The notes under the pieces: generated by a model
Seen by the model: the letters and a program-made list of their open reading frames with translations, nothing else
Told to the model about the DNA's origin: nothing
Databases searched by the model: none
Program-made: the position numbers and the translations under genes
Shown: positions 21,851 through 33,029 of the stretch, in pieces
Layout of the letters: every line of letters starts with the position of its first letter
How positions within the stretch are numbered: position 1 is the stretch's first letter
Assembly: GCF_032118995.1 (NCBI RefSeq)
Contig: NC_092659.1
Span: forward strand, 15,494,177-15,558,176
Reading direction: 5' to 3'
Source of the DNA: Asterias amurensis
Taxonomy: Eukaryota > Echinodermata > Asteroidea > Forcipulatida > Asteriidae
Length of the DNA: 64,000 nt

Positions 21851-24800
21851 CTAAAGTGTTAGTTCATAGATTTCACCAGCGATCTCATCAGCCTTGTCTG
21901 TACACCATCTCACAATATCAACAACCCTGTACTCTCGTGTATCTGGGATGTCTGTCTGTATGGACACAGTACCCTTGAGTGCTTCCACACCATCGTCCGT
22001 CTGAGCGAATCTTTGCATGGCAAGAAACTTGTAGTTCTCCTCATTGGTGCACGGTTGAAGCTAGAAAAGGGGGATTGATCATGGCAACGATCAGAAGAAG
22101 AACAAAATGATTAGAAGTTGCAAAATGTGAAGGTAAATTATTACGAAGAGACCCTTTAAAGGCAGTGGACACTATAGGTAATGGTCAAAGACTAGTCTTC
22201 ACAGTTGGTGTATCTGAACATAATTTTTTATGCATAAAATAACTAACCTGTGAAAATTTGAGCTCAATCGGTCATCGAAGTTGCGAGATAATAATGAAAG
22301 AAAAAAACACTCTTGTCACACGAAGTTGTGTGCGTTTAGATGGTTGATTTTGAGACCTCAAGTTCTAAATCTGAGGTCTCGAAATCAAATTCGTAGAGAA
22401 TTACTTCTTTCTCAAAAACTACGGCACTTCAGCAGAGGGAGCCGTTTCTCACAATGTGTTATACCATCAACCTCTCCCTGTTACTCGTCACCAAGAAAGG
22501 TTTTATGCTAATAATTATTTTGAGTAACTACCAATAGTGTCCACTGCCTTTAACACATTTGTCGGCCATTGACCCGCAGCTGTTTGACCTATATTCAATA
22601 CTTAATTTGATATTATTGGAATTGAATTTCTTGCCCAAAGAAACCCCTTCCCCCATTAATACATGACGTGTTTCACTGTGATACTTAAAGTCAATACACT
22701 GGACACTTTTGGTAATTACTCCATGTATTTGTTAGCCTAAAAACTTACTTGGTAACGAGGTCTGGAGAGCTGTACTAAAGATTGTGAGAAATGGTTCCCT
22801 CTGAAGTTTTCAGAAAGAGGTAATTTCTCACTTAAGAAAAAAACAAAAAACTTCAGGCTTTGAAGCCTTTCTAGGAATCAATAGCATAAGGATTGTTTTC
22901 CTCTTGCAGCTTCGATGACCAAAACTGAGTAATTTGTTTTACCCCTTTTGTTACTTTATGCAAAATGTCAGGATACACCAAGTATAAATACTGGTCTTAA
23001 CAATTACTAAAGTCGTCCAGCGCATTTAAACTTGTCACAGTCTCACCTTAAAAAAAACCTGTTTATTAAATTGTTGACTGGAGTGATACCCATGCGCTTG
23101 ATTTATGCTTTCTTTAAACTTGGCCCAGTCTCACCTTTATAACCTTTTTATTTAGTTGGCGTCTGGAGTGATACTCATGCGTTTGGTGTCTTTTTCTTTA
23201 TCTCTTTAAACTTGTCCCAGTCTCACCTTTAAAACACTTTTTATTAAGTTGTCGTCTGGAGTGATACCCATGCGTTTGATGTCTATTTTCAGCTGTCTGC
23301 TGACCTTTCCTTCCCATCCCAGATCGGATCCTTGTGGGTGCAAGTCCTTAAACGGGAACTCCACCACTTTGCCATGTTGACGATTCTGTAATTTTAGTGG
23401 GGGAAAAGGTTTGAATTTTCTCACACAGTCAATCATTCCTCTTTTGTATTTAAAAGAGTTCATATGAGTGCCAGATCCACCCTAAACTTCAGAACACGTC
23501 GAGATAGTCAAGTCATGGTGGCGTTCGAACACTGCTCTCGCGAGATCACAGCTCTTGTGCGAACCTGCTGGCTGCCGACTACAGACTCGCGGGAATATTG
23601 CTTGTGTCGCGGGAATCGCTGAGAGGGTCGGAGCGCTATCACCGCGACAGACATCAACTTGCAACTAATAGCTTCTCCATACTGAAATACATACTTTGTC
23701 ATACTGAAATACACCAAACAAATTTGTAAAGTTTACCCTTTTCTTTGTTTCCAAGACTGACTTCAATGCGCCATCGGTCTCCTTGCACGTGTCTCTGCAT
23801 TTATCTAGAACTTCATTCGAACTTGGGTCGGCTGTCTCTAATAGGGCCGCCTCGACTGCCAGGTGAGATCTGCGTAGTTTCTTACAGAGCTCCCATGATC
23901 CTTCAACCAACCTAATCACTCGGCCATCTGGGTCGCCAATTGGGCCATCTTGATTCCTGCTCCTCTGAACAAGTGCCATCATCTGGTAATGATTCAACCA
24001 GTTATTATCAAAATAAAACAATATCTCTTTTTGTTATCTTTGAAAGTATCTGAAATGTTATGATGAGATGATGCTTAGAGAGCTACTTTTTTATTTCAGC
24101 CGAGCAGTATTTTATTTGCAAACAATCCTCTGCCAACTTCAAAAGACACATGCTGTCATTCGTCCTATGAAAAGAGAATGAATATCGAGTCTTTTATTTA
24201 CCCGTGCCAAATAAAATAAAATGACTTTACCTCCAGAATTGTCCAGGTGCTTCTGATTCTACAAACATAGTCATGATTCTCCGTGAGGATTCCCAAAAGC
24301 TGAGCTGCTTGGTCATGGCTCCCACTTCTTAAATCAGATACCAGCTCCTTAACTTTGTTGTCCAGTTGCGATACGTCTTCCATGGTGTCACGGAAAAAGT
24401 TGCAAATCTCTTCAACTTTGTCCATGGATTGTCGAGCCATTTTTACCGGATCTTCGACTAGACTCCTTAGTTTTTCAGGTGTTCTGCCCGCATGCTTCGA
24501 CTGGCCGACTACCTCGCATAAACTAAGCAGACACTCATACTCGGGGTTGATGCCAGGCTGTATCTAGAATAAAATAGAGGCAACTATTTTGTTTTGTATA
24601 AAATCACTGTTGTTCAACACAGACTTCGTAAAGTCACAGTTGCAAACCAATGGTGGACCGACGGGTCTTTTATCACGATAACATAAAAGGAGATTGTATC
24701 AGATATCACACAGCCCTTAAACCATCCCCACCCATGTGCATCCCTGTGAATCAGATTTTGTTCTTTTCTTTGTCCCTGCAGTTTAAGGAGCACCACAGTC

Positions 24801-27800
24801 CATAGAATGTGACCCTTTGTTTTCCCTTTTGTGTTTTGTCCTAGGTTTCCACAAGGTAGTGATTACTAAATCACTGCTTCCTGCGTGTAGACGTTTTTAA
24901 GTTCACACAGGGTTTCAAGTTTCAAGTGCGGATCTCTAACTCTGTTCTCTAGTCCACAAACTCTACCTTATTTTTCTCAAAAACTTGACAACTTGTTTAG
25001 CTGAAACTTCAACAGGTAAACTACATTAATCTTCTTTCACAGTGAGTAGGGATTTATGGCATGGCCAAAAACCACATGTAACCAGAGGTATCAACAGACA
25101 CAATGGCTGCCTCCATTCCCTGTATTTGAAGTTCCTTCGTGAATTTACCTGAAGAATATAGTTGTAGAGCTTTGAATAGTGTGTCTTTAAGTCAACCTCA
25201 AATAATGCTTTCAAGGGCTTTTTCATTTCTTTTTCCAGTTTAGTTCGATCTGTCTCCCTCTTCAGTGGAAAGTACTGCTTTTTCTTTTCTTCACTGAACT
25301 TGAGCTCCTCCATCTGCAAAAAATAGTTTTTCTTCAAGTATTACTTTTATTGTTATCTCCTGGCGATGACTAGTGCAAGCTAGTCGAAATAAGTTCAGAC
25401 CAATTCAGAACTCACTCCGCGGTATTGAAGCAAATGACGAGGACTCCCCTCGATTGATCGAGGGGACTTCTCGTTAAAGTCGTAGTTAGAGTAGCAGTCC
25501 CAGCAAGACCGTTCTTTTCAGAAGTATGAAGTCTCCCGAATACCACAAATATACTCCTCTTAATAAAGTATAATGTAACGCAAGATAGTTCTCATTTTGT
25601 CCAGTAGTAAAACAACAGTTGGAAATGACGAGAGATAGTTGTTCCTTTTTAGTAAGGGAGAAAGACCGAATCATTTCTGGATTTATAAATAATGTTTGGG
25701 CGAATAATACTCCTTTTACTAGACTTTTGGAATCAGCAGCTTGTAAGATTCTGAATAGATAAAAGTTTCTACAGCAAATCAAGCATTATACTTAGACACG
25801 CAGTTAATATCGTTAGATTGTGGATTTTTGTGGATGTTTTATGTTAAGGTTCGTTCACTTTTTTATTCAACGGACTATCATGCAAGGCTGTAAACATTAT
25901 TCCTGCGTAGTGCCACAACATCTTTGAACATAGTATCGTCTGATAAATAATTGTGGGTAATGTCAAATAAAGCAACGAACATCTTTAATGGTGAGGGTCT
26001 GTTATGATAAATAACTATTGTTCCTGTAATGTACCTGGAATTTCACAACGATGTGATCCAACAGAGGGCGTGCTTTCTCACAGCAATCCACCGCGGCCTT
26101 CAGAACACAATCCTTGACTGCATTTCCTCCTGCCTCACTCAACATCAACTTGACCGATGTACTTCCCGGATCCTCTTGAAGTATTTGTCTCTCCATGTCG
26201 AAATATTGCTTTCGTGCGTCTGAGTAGAACTCATCCTGACTCAAGAGGTCTGTGATATCTTGCTTGATCGTGTCACAATCCATGCCCATTTGATCGGAGT
26301 CTTTATCACGGCTGGTCAGACCTCCTTGGAAGGAGAGAGGCTTGTACTCTGTGTGGAGAGAGCCGCTAGCATCTCTTGAGCAACACATGTAGATTTCTGC
26401 GAGAATCTGTATTGGGGAAATATTTTTCATAATTTTGCATCGGTGATCAAGACCATTAATTGTGGTTTTACCTATCAACACCGATGTGTGTTAGCACACT
26501 GTATATTCATTACCCAGTATTTTCCCCGAGTTTTGTGAGAACAAGTGTTACCTTTGAAGGCTGAAGTTTACTAAAGCTCTCATAATGAGCCTTTCAATAT
26601 TATTAAGATAGTTTTCGCCCCAAACTTGTTCTAAATCGTAACCCTGAATAAAGACGTCATTGGAAATTTTGGGTTTTACCTGCCCGATTATCTCCAAACG
26701 GGTCTGTAGGACAAAACTATCATAAACATTTAAATAGATACATTTGAAAGTCAAGCAGTTTAAAAAGTTCGGTTTAATCTTTTCAAGAGCAATAGTATTA
26801 TTATTGAGTTTGTTGATTTGTAGGCCCTTAAGAAAATCGTGGACACCAACAGCTCCAGTTTATGATTGGGGGGGGGGGGGGGGGGGGGGCTGAGAGATAT
26901 TCTATGCAATGCGATGATTGTTATTGCTTGTTTATGCTTTAATTTGTTTACATGTGAATGTGAGTTGAAATCTTACCCTGATATACATTGATCTTGAAAT
27001 TGTCTTGAGGTGACCTTTCTCGATCAGACGCAATAGCTCCACACTTGCAACGAGGCTTCCACATCTGCTGGCCTCTCGGTAGGCATCAATGCACGGCTCA
27101 TTTACCGAGTCTGGTGGGGTTGGCTGCAACCGAGGAGTCTCCAAGCTTTCACTGGTCAGCCGGTTGTGTGCAGTCCACAGAGCAATATCAGCAAGCAGCT
27201 TTCTACCTCGCGATTCGTCAAAATCACTCATTTTCGATGCAGTCAAAACGTTCTCTCGAGCCCTTCTAAACATCACAGCTGCTTCATGTGGTTGGCACTG
27301 CCTTAAATGAGACTGCACTTCTAGTTTGCATCCCCATTTAAAATGGATCTCTGCGAGGTTCATTGGGATCTCGATATTGCTCCTGGGATCCAGACGAATC
27401 AAGGCCTTCTCAGCCTTTGCAAATTCGAACATTTGAAGATACAGATTGCCCAGCTTAAGGTATTTGTGTTCTACTCGTCGTGTGCACTCGTAGTAGGTAA
27501 TAAGTTTCTTGTATGCCCTGTCCCTGTCGACCTTTATCCTGTCCGCTACTTTCCACTCACCAGAGCTCTCATCTTGATACTGCATTTCCGTCGAAATGTC
27601 CATCACACGCTCCCACATTTCAATCATAGAGCTTGACTTGGTACAGTCCAGAAACTTGGCATAGCAGTAGAAGAGATGGAACCGATCCTGAGGTGATAAA
27701 ATATCGGACTGTTGTAGTCTGTCTTGGTAGAGACGTCTTGCTTTTTCTATATCTTGCAACTGACCACGTTTGGTCAGTAAATCAAGCTTTTTCGTTAAGG

Positions 27801-28812
27801 AAAACAAATGCATTTCGTCCAGGTTCAAACATTTGTCTAGATGATATAAGGCTGCTTGTGTAAGTTCTCGTTTGTTAGATGCTTGGTCTATTTGACGGAT
27901 GTAACACAAAGCTAACTGAAAGTGGCTCTCGGCAACGTCGTCGTACGGCCATTTTTCAATGTTGTCCTTCAATGCACGTATAGCCTTTTCTAATTCGTTG
28001 TGGTATCTATAGTACCTGATTAAATTGTTGAACACTGCTCTTACCGTAGGAGCCTCTTGATAAGCTTTCTCTAATTGAAAACAAGCAGAGTCGTGATAAT
28101 TTATTCCTCGTCGATTAAAATTTTGTCCCAGGAATGACCTTCCAAGTCGATACTCATCGTTTACTCTGATCAACTTTTCACAATAACTACGCTCCTTGTC
28201 CATGAGTGATTTTCCGACATAGTCGAGTTGGTGATAATCATCTCCAAGCTTCCTGTTGTAACGCACTTTTCTACCAGTTATCAGCATAGCTCCAAACAAA
28301 AAATCAGAACTCTCTGGAAAATGTTCAAGCGCTGACTCAAACAATTTAAGTGCGTTGTCAAATTCCGGCGGGCCTAGCCTTGTCAAACATGTAGCCTTCA
28401 ATGTGTTAATTACACACAAATCCCTTTCTGTTAGGTCTAACTCATTCAGTTTGGCCAGTAAGCTGTTAACTTCCTTATTATTAAGGTTCTTGTGCTCAAT
28501 CCACATTCGGTTAAGCAATACTACACTTTTAAAACCATTACGAAAATCCGGTGGTGCTTGGTTGGTTACGTAATAATCTGCTCTATCGAGGAATTCGAGC
28601 GCTTTGCTTACGTCATAATGATAATTACGGTTCGAAACCTCCAGATAGGATCTGAATAATAAGTTTCCCGCAGTGGCTAGGTTCCCTGTTATGACCAAGT
28701 CGGAGTCAATGTTCCGAATGATTTTGTCGTAGTTGACTCGATTACCGGTGTTGAGTTTCCATGTGAAGTGGCAGGGACGATGCTTCCAATTACAAGTTCC
28801 ACTAAGAGACAT
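21851..28812 (-). CDS. Gene A: IFIT-like TPR protein with a C-terminal helical extension
   Basis: Coding exons: 26,977-28,812; 26,035-26,406; 25,149-25,313; 24,231-24,563; 23,737-23,982; 23,227-23,385; 21,851-22,060 (TAG). Every intron is phase 0 with GT-AG borders; 3,321 nt, 1,106 aa. The ATG at 28,812 sits in ACCACCATG, a strong Kozak context, and aligns with the start of gene B. Exon 1 (612 aa) is TPR-rich: PCHFTWKL at residues 13-20 resembles the N-terminal signature of vertebrate IFIT proteins, and ESHFQLALCY resembles an IFIT TPR helix. Vertebrate IFITs are about 480 aa, bind foreign RNA and are interferon-induced; neither property can be shown here. Residues 613-1,106 are helical, match gene B exon by exon, and belong to no family I recognise. 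Exons 4 and 7 resemble each other (QPG.N.EYECLL; QPCTNEENYKFL). The gene is head to head with gene B. Confidence 0.85.
22155..22553. mobile_element. Dispersed TIR element (GGACACTATTGG family) in gene A intron 6, full length
   Basis: Both ends are intact (TTTAAAGGCAGTGGACAC and its inverted partner), with a TTTAA-like flank on each side. Confidence 0.75.
22687..23012. mobile_element. Older, diverged TIR element (GGACACTATTGG family), reverse orientation
   Basis: The left end (ACTGGACACTTTTGGTAATT) and the right end ('gatacaccaagtataaatac' then 'tggtctt') match the family in reverse. The interior is heavily altered. It lies next to the copy at 22,155. Confidence 0.5.
23040..23300 (-). repeat. 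Three tandem copies of the 3' end of gene A exon 6 with its splice donor
   Basis: Units beginning near 23,040, 23,131 and 23,220 each contain 'tctcacctt' (a reverse-strand splice donor) followed by 'ctggagtgatac.catgcg'. Only the unit at 23,220-23,300 is used as the end of exon 6 (RMGITPDDNLIKSVLK). The middle unit reads TKRMSITPDAN and then a stop, so the extra copies are decayed partial exons in the intron. Confidence 0.75.
25355..25620. mobile_element. Diverged repeat related to 63,500-63,760
   Basis: The blocks 'gatgactagtgcaagctagt', 'agaccaattcagaact' and 'actccgcgg' occur in the same order as in the element upstream of the second gene B. It lies in gene A intron 2. A short hairpin, cccctcgattgatcgagggg, is embedded at about 25,446-25,465. 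Confidence 0.45.
26868..26889 (+). repeat. Poly-G run (22 bases)
   Basis: An uninterrupted G tract in gene A intron 1, C-rich on the coding strand. Shorter G runs occur at about 3,550, 15,010, 19,040 and 19,580. Confidence 0.9.
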
Positions 28813-29127
28813 GGTGGTAACTTTAAACCTTTTCAAAAATAATTGATAGAACAAAACAAGTGTACGAATAAATCGTAAGCATTTTGGAAGTGTTTTTACT
28901 TATAGGTATTTAAACTCCCCCCTTTCCAGATAAAATTAATAATTTCGAAAAGAGCTGCTAAAAACAGAACATGGCCGAACCCTCAAGTGAATCATTTACA
29001 GAACTAGAAGCTAATCATCAGACCTGTCAAACTCTTTCAACCAGTGTTGACGAATAGGGATCTTGTTGGTGTAGCCATGGAGGAAGAATGAATTTTCTGT
29101 TGCAAGTTTTTTGAAAAGCATGTGTGC

Positions 29128-29690
29128 ATGATAATAATAATAATAGACGGTTCTTATATAGCGCATACCGTGAGGTCCCTATATGCGCTTAGAAAGACAA
29201 TGAAACAACTTGAAAAGGCGAAAAAGAATAAATTAACTGTGATAACATTGATTGAACAAATGTGTCTTAACCCGGGTTTTAAATAGATCAGTAGTTTCAG
29301 CCAGCTTGACATTGTTGGATAAACTGTTCCAATAATGTACAGCAGCGTTCTGAAAAGAGCGAGAACCGTAGGATGTTGATGTGATAGCCGGGGCTGAGAG
29401 AAGATGTTTGTTCTTTGAACGTAGGTTTCTAGCCGGTTGATACTGTTGAATTAAATCCTGGAGATAAGCAGGGGCTGTACCATGAAGACAATAAGTTAAC
29501 ACCAATATCTAAAATGCAATACGAGACCTAATTGGAAGCCAGTGTAGATTCTGCAGTATAGGGGTGATATGATCATGAGTGCGAAAACGAGTGACAAGCC
29601 TAGCAGCAGTATTTTGAATCCGTTGTAATTTACTAATTTGAAGATCAGATAAACCATACAATAAACTATTACAAGAAAAGTTTTACTATA
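29128..29690 (-). mobile_element. LINE (non-LTR) 3' fragment, reverse-transcriptase C-terminus
   Basis: A minus-strand open frame at 29,233-29,505 encodes the typical end of a LINE polymerase: LHGTAPAYLQDLI, then YGSRSFQNAAVHYWNSL, then FKTRVKTHLF. Upstream, in another frame, come LQISKLQRIQNTAARLVTR-type residues. It is 5'-truncated and frameshifted and ends in a short ATT/ATA microsatellite, as CR1/L2-like elements do. The equivalent site in the second duplication copy (about 51,392) is empty, so it inserted after the duplication or was lost there. Confidence 0.8.
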
Positions 29691-29793
29691 CAATTAACGT
29701 TTTTATTAGCACACTGGAAAGAAAGTTATCGCCAGTTCAGAGCACCCTCTTGAGGTAACTCTAAGTTCACTTCATGTTATGATGTAATTGTGA

Positions 29794-30083
29794 GTGTTTG
29801 GGTGCATTCGTTTAGATTCCCTGGGTCGACCCCGATGTGGCGTATTTTATTTTTTTTCCAGGACGAACGTGGGCAAACAATTACCCCACGTTCGTCCTCG
29901 AACCAGGAAAAAAACCCAGACACGTCACCACGTGAGCCTTCCCGTGGTGACGTCAGTGCACCTCGGGCCAGCCCCAAGAGCCCCACTTGTGGATAGGGTC
30001 ACTTGGGTCTTTGTGTATGCACTCTTACCATGACTGCGTGTCTTTTTGCCCGGCGAAACATGACGAATACAGTGTGGAATTAT
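29794..30083. mobile_element. Hairpin-rich element, absent from the other duplication copy
   Basis: It contains two nested hairpins, gacgaacgtggg with cccacgttcgtc and cgtcaccacg with cgtggtgacg. Flanking sequence ('gtgagtgttt' left, 'tggaattattaaaagccg' right) is nearly contiguous at 51,525-51,555, so this is a discrete insertion of about 290 bp. Confidence 0.6.
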
Positions 30084-31109
30084 TAAAAGCCGTAGTTTCT
30101 CATGAAAACGAGTTCTATTAATGATCGTGTATGCTTGGACATCCAACTACTACTCACATAGTGGCGCATGCACAATTCATTGTTTTGTTAACACCGTGTC
30201 TTTTATTTTGTTTTGTGTGGCACATTTATAACACAGGACAAAATACAACCCATTTGTGTTTGGTCTATCTTCGTTTTTAAACATAATGATATACATTTAC
30301 CCAAACAATGGAGTTTTGGTATCCATAAAACTCCTGCCCAATACTACTGCCCAATAAAAAATAATTCGTAAGCGTCGAATAGGTCAACGAAATAAAAACA
30401 AAAACAGCCCAACTTAAATATTAGTTGTAATTATGTACTAACAAAAGTATACAGTATTACAGTACCATACCGTATACGTGTAAGCCCAACATCAACCATT
30501 TGTATCAAAAATGATATTATTAGCGGCAGTTTTTCTGACGTTTAAATTCACATAAGCAAAGCCTTAGAGTGTCAAGTGCTTTTTCAGAGTCACTTTTTAT
30601 TTTAGAATAAACATTTTTTTAACGTGTATTGAGGGGCCTACTTGCATATACATGTACAGTTTACTAATATAAACGAAAGCCCAAACAAAAACACAAAATT
30701 TGTGCAACAAGAGTTTTTTGAATGACAAGTTCATACACCAATTCAGAATACTATTCTTTGTGCCCAGTACTATAAAATGGCTTGCCAGTTTTTACTAAAA
30801 GGTACCATTTGTCACGCATTGTACCAACTATGACTGAATACATTTACTTTTGCTTACCTTTCAGTACCGGTCAAAGCACTTTCTTTGCTGATGTAGTTTA
30901 ATTCGTTTAGACCAGTTTGTTTCAAATCTCTAAGGCAAATTTTACTGTTTGGTTGCGGGCAATTGTCTCACAATATAAAAGAATTTTTTTAGAAGAATTC
31001 TGTCACAATTTTTGGACGTCGTAGGCCTTCGCATGTCATCCAGAACAGACACGGGCACAGTACCAAATCCGGAACTATGTGTATTTTGCTATTGCATGAC
31101 ACGAAAACA

Positions 31110-31120
31110 GGGAATTCCCC
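31110..31120. promoter_or_regulatory. Candidate Rel/NF-kB site GGGAATTCCCC
   Basis: It matches the GGGRNNYYCC consensus, about 2.3 kb upstream of gene A. In the second duplication copy the matching spot is interrupted by a 4.2-kb segment and the site is lost. Confidence 0.25.
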
Positions 31121-31446
31121 CGAATTATACAACACAAGAGCTATAGTTCTTTTTATATAGCTCTATGGTACCAGCCTACACAATGTGAAAGCGACAAAAC
31201 CGGGAAATAATGGTGGCCCTGAAGGTTCATCGAGTATAAATACTAAAGACAATAATTATTCATGACAATTATTTGGCTGTTTATGTTCGATGTCCTTCCA
31301 GGGCCACCCAATGGGAATACCTGAAGGTGTCAGTGTCTATACTTTTGGCGTACTCAACTTGAAATTGAGTGTGGAAGTTAGGGAGAGTCTCATACACATG
31401 TCCTTTCAGGGCCACCGTAGGGGATTCCCTGCATTCATGGTATCAC

Positions 31447-31576
31447 TAGTCTGGTTCCCAGACCCAAAAAATCCCCGACTAGGCTCTGTCCATAATATTA
31501 TAAGAACTCTGTCGAATTTAGAATGAAGATTTTTAACAAGAGACGTCAAGGAATCTTTGGTCAGGGAACCAGACTA
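31447..31576. mobile_element. TAGTCTGG-ended MITE (130 bp)
   Basis: The ends TAGTCTGGTTCCCAGACC and GGTCAGGGAACCAGACTA are inverted. The flanks ATGGTATCAC and ATGCGTAAC look like an imperfect 9-10-bp target duplication, and the site at about 58,062 in the other copy lacks the element. The related element at 58,292 also has a 9-bp flank repeat, suggesting a Mutator-like superfamily. Confidence 0.6.
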
Positions 31577-31909
31577 ATGCGTAACTTGCATCTTTGTAAG
31601 GCACCAGTGCGGCAGAGTACCACCAACAACTAAGCTATTTATTTTCGGCGCTCTACTGTAGTATAATCTTTAATTTTAAGGAAGTAGCAAGAGAAATCAA
31701 ACGGTTTTAAAAAGATACAGTAAAAATTGTTTCACTTTATACTTCAATAAAATTCCTGCAACGCTTACTGATCGGTAGTAGAACAAAATGCAAGACAAGT
31801 TCTCAAAAGATCAAAATCTACCTGGCAAGTTGATACACAAGGTGTTGGCTTACACCAAACATTTTAATACCCCACCATGCAATGTATCAAGTCCCTTAGA
31901 CTAGACATT

Positions 31910-32027
31910 TACTTCAGAGGGAGCCGTTTCTCACAACGTTTTATACTATCAACAGCTCTCCATTGCTCGTTACCAAGTAAGTTTTTTTTTTAACGATTGA
32001 TTATTAAAAGTGTCCAGTGCCTTTAAA
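31910..32027. mobile_element. Partial TIR element (GGACACTATTGG family)
   Basis: Only the 'cagagggagccgtttctcac' block and one terminal repeat (AAAGTGTCCAGTGCCTTTAA) remain. Confidence 0.55.
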
Positions 32028-33029
32028 CAGTTAAGTTTATACTCTTGTGTTCTGTGTTTAGTATGCGATGAGTGCTTTGTTATGGAGTGGGCGAACCAGT
32101 AGCAGGAATGAGCGCCCCTTAAATTAAAAACAATTTGAAAAAAATAAATCCTCATTTTCTTTTAAACATTATCTTACCAAGTATATATAAAAATAAAAAT
32201 ATATATTTATTAAGTTATTTATCAAGTTTTAATTATTTTATTATTTTGAAGGGGGGGGGGACTTCCCAGTTACAATTAAAACGGAAAAAAAAACTTCAAA
32301 TAAAGACATATTCAAGAAACCATGGATCGAGTAAGATGAAGTGCAAACATCAATATAATTGTTAAAAATTGTACCATTTAAATTTAATGTTGCGATTGAT
32401 TGATTGATTTTTTTTTTTTCCGGAACGAAAAAAAAAAACCAAGGATCCAACCATAAACTTCTTGCAAACTTCACATTTCAACTCAAAATTAATCACTTTA
32501 AAACATCAATTCCATGTTGGAAAGATTTAGATTTTGCTCCTTCAATGAAAAAAACCCCCAAAACCACGACTTTGTTGAATACTTGACTGTCGTTTTGTAC
32601 AAAAGTTTTCAGTCCCTCTGAAAGTGCAATGACCCAAGACTCACGTATTTTCTAAGCAAATTGATTTGTTTTGCATAATCATTGAGGTGTGCTCTACGTC
32701 ATCATAACTTGTGCACTTTTCCTAAAATAACTAAAACGTCATAAAAAGGGTGAATTCATGCGTAACTTGCATCTTTGAAAGGTACCAGTGCGGCTGAGTA
32801 CCAACGACGCAGCTGTTTATTTTCACTTCGGGCTTGGTTGGAGATTGAGTATGGTCATCAGGAAATTGGCAAGACAACCCGTACCTTTGGATGATTTCTT
32901 TTCGGAGAGGCTTATCTAGGTTGTGAAGAGAGTATTAAACATCAAGTAAGTTTAATTGTTTTACTTTTATAGTATACGGTTTCGCTTGTTTACCAACATG
33001 TTTTACTGTCAATTGTCCCACCAGGACTA

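Noticed and set aside
30080-30120. Interferon-response-like element in AGTTTCTCATGAAAAC upstream of gene A
   Set aside because: The spacing and orientation of the two half-sites do not fit the GAAANNGAAA arrangement.
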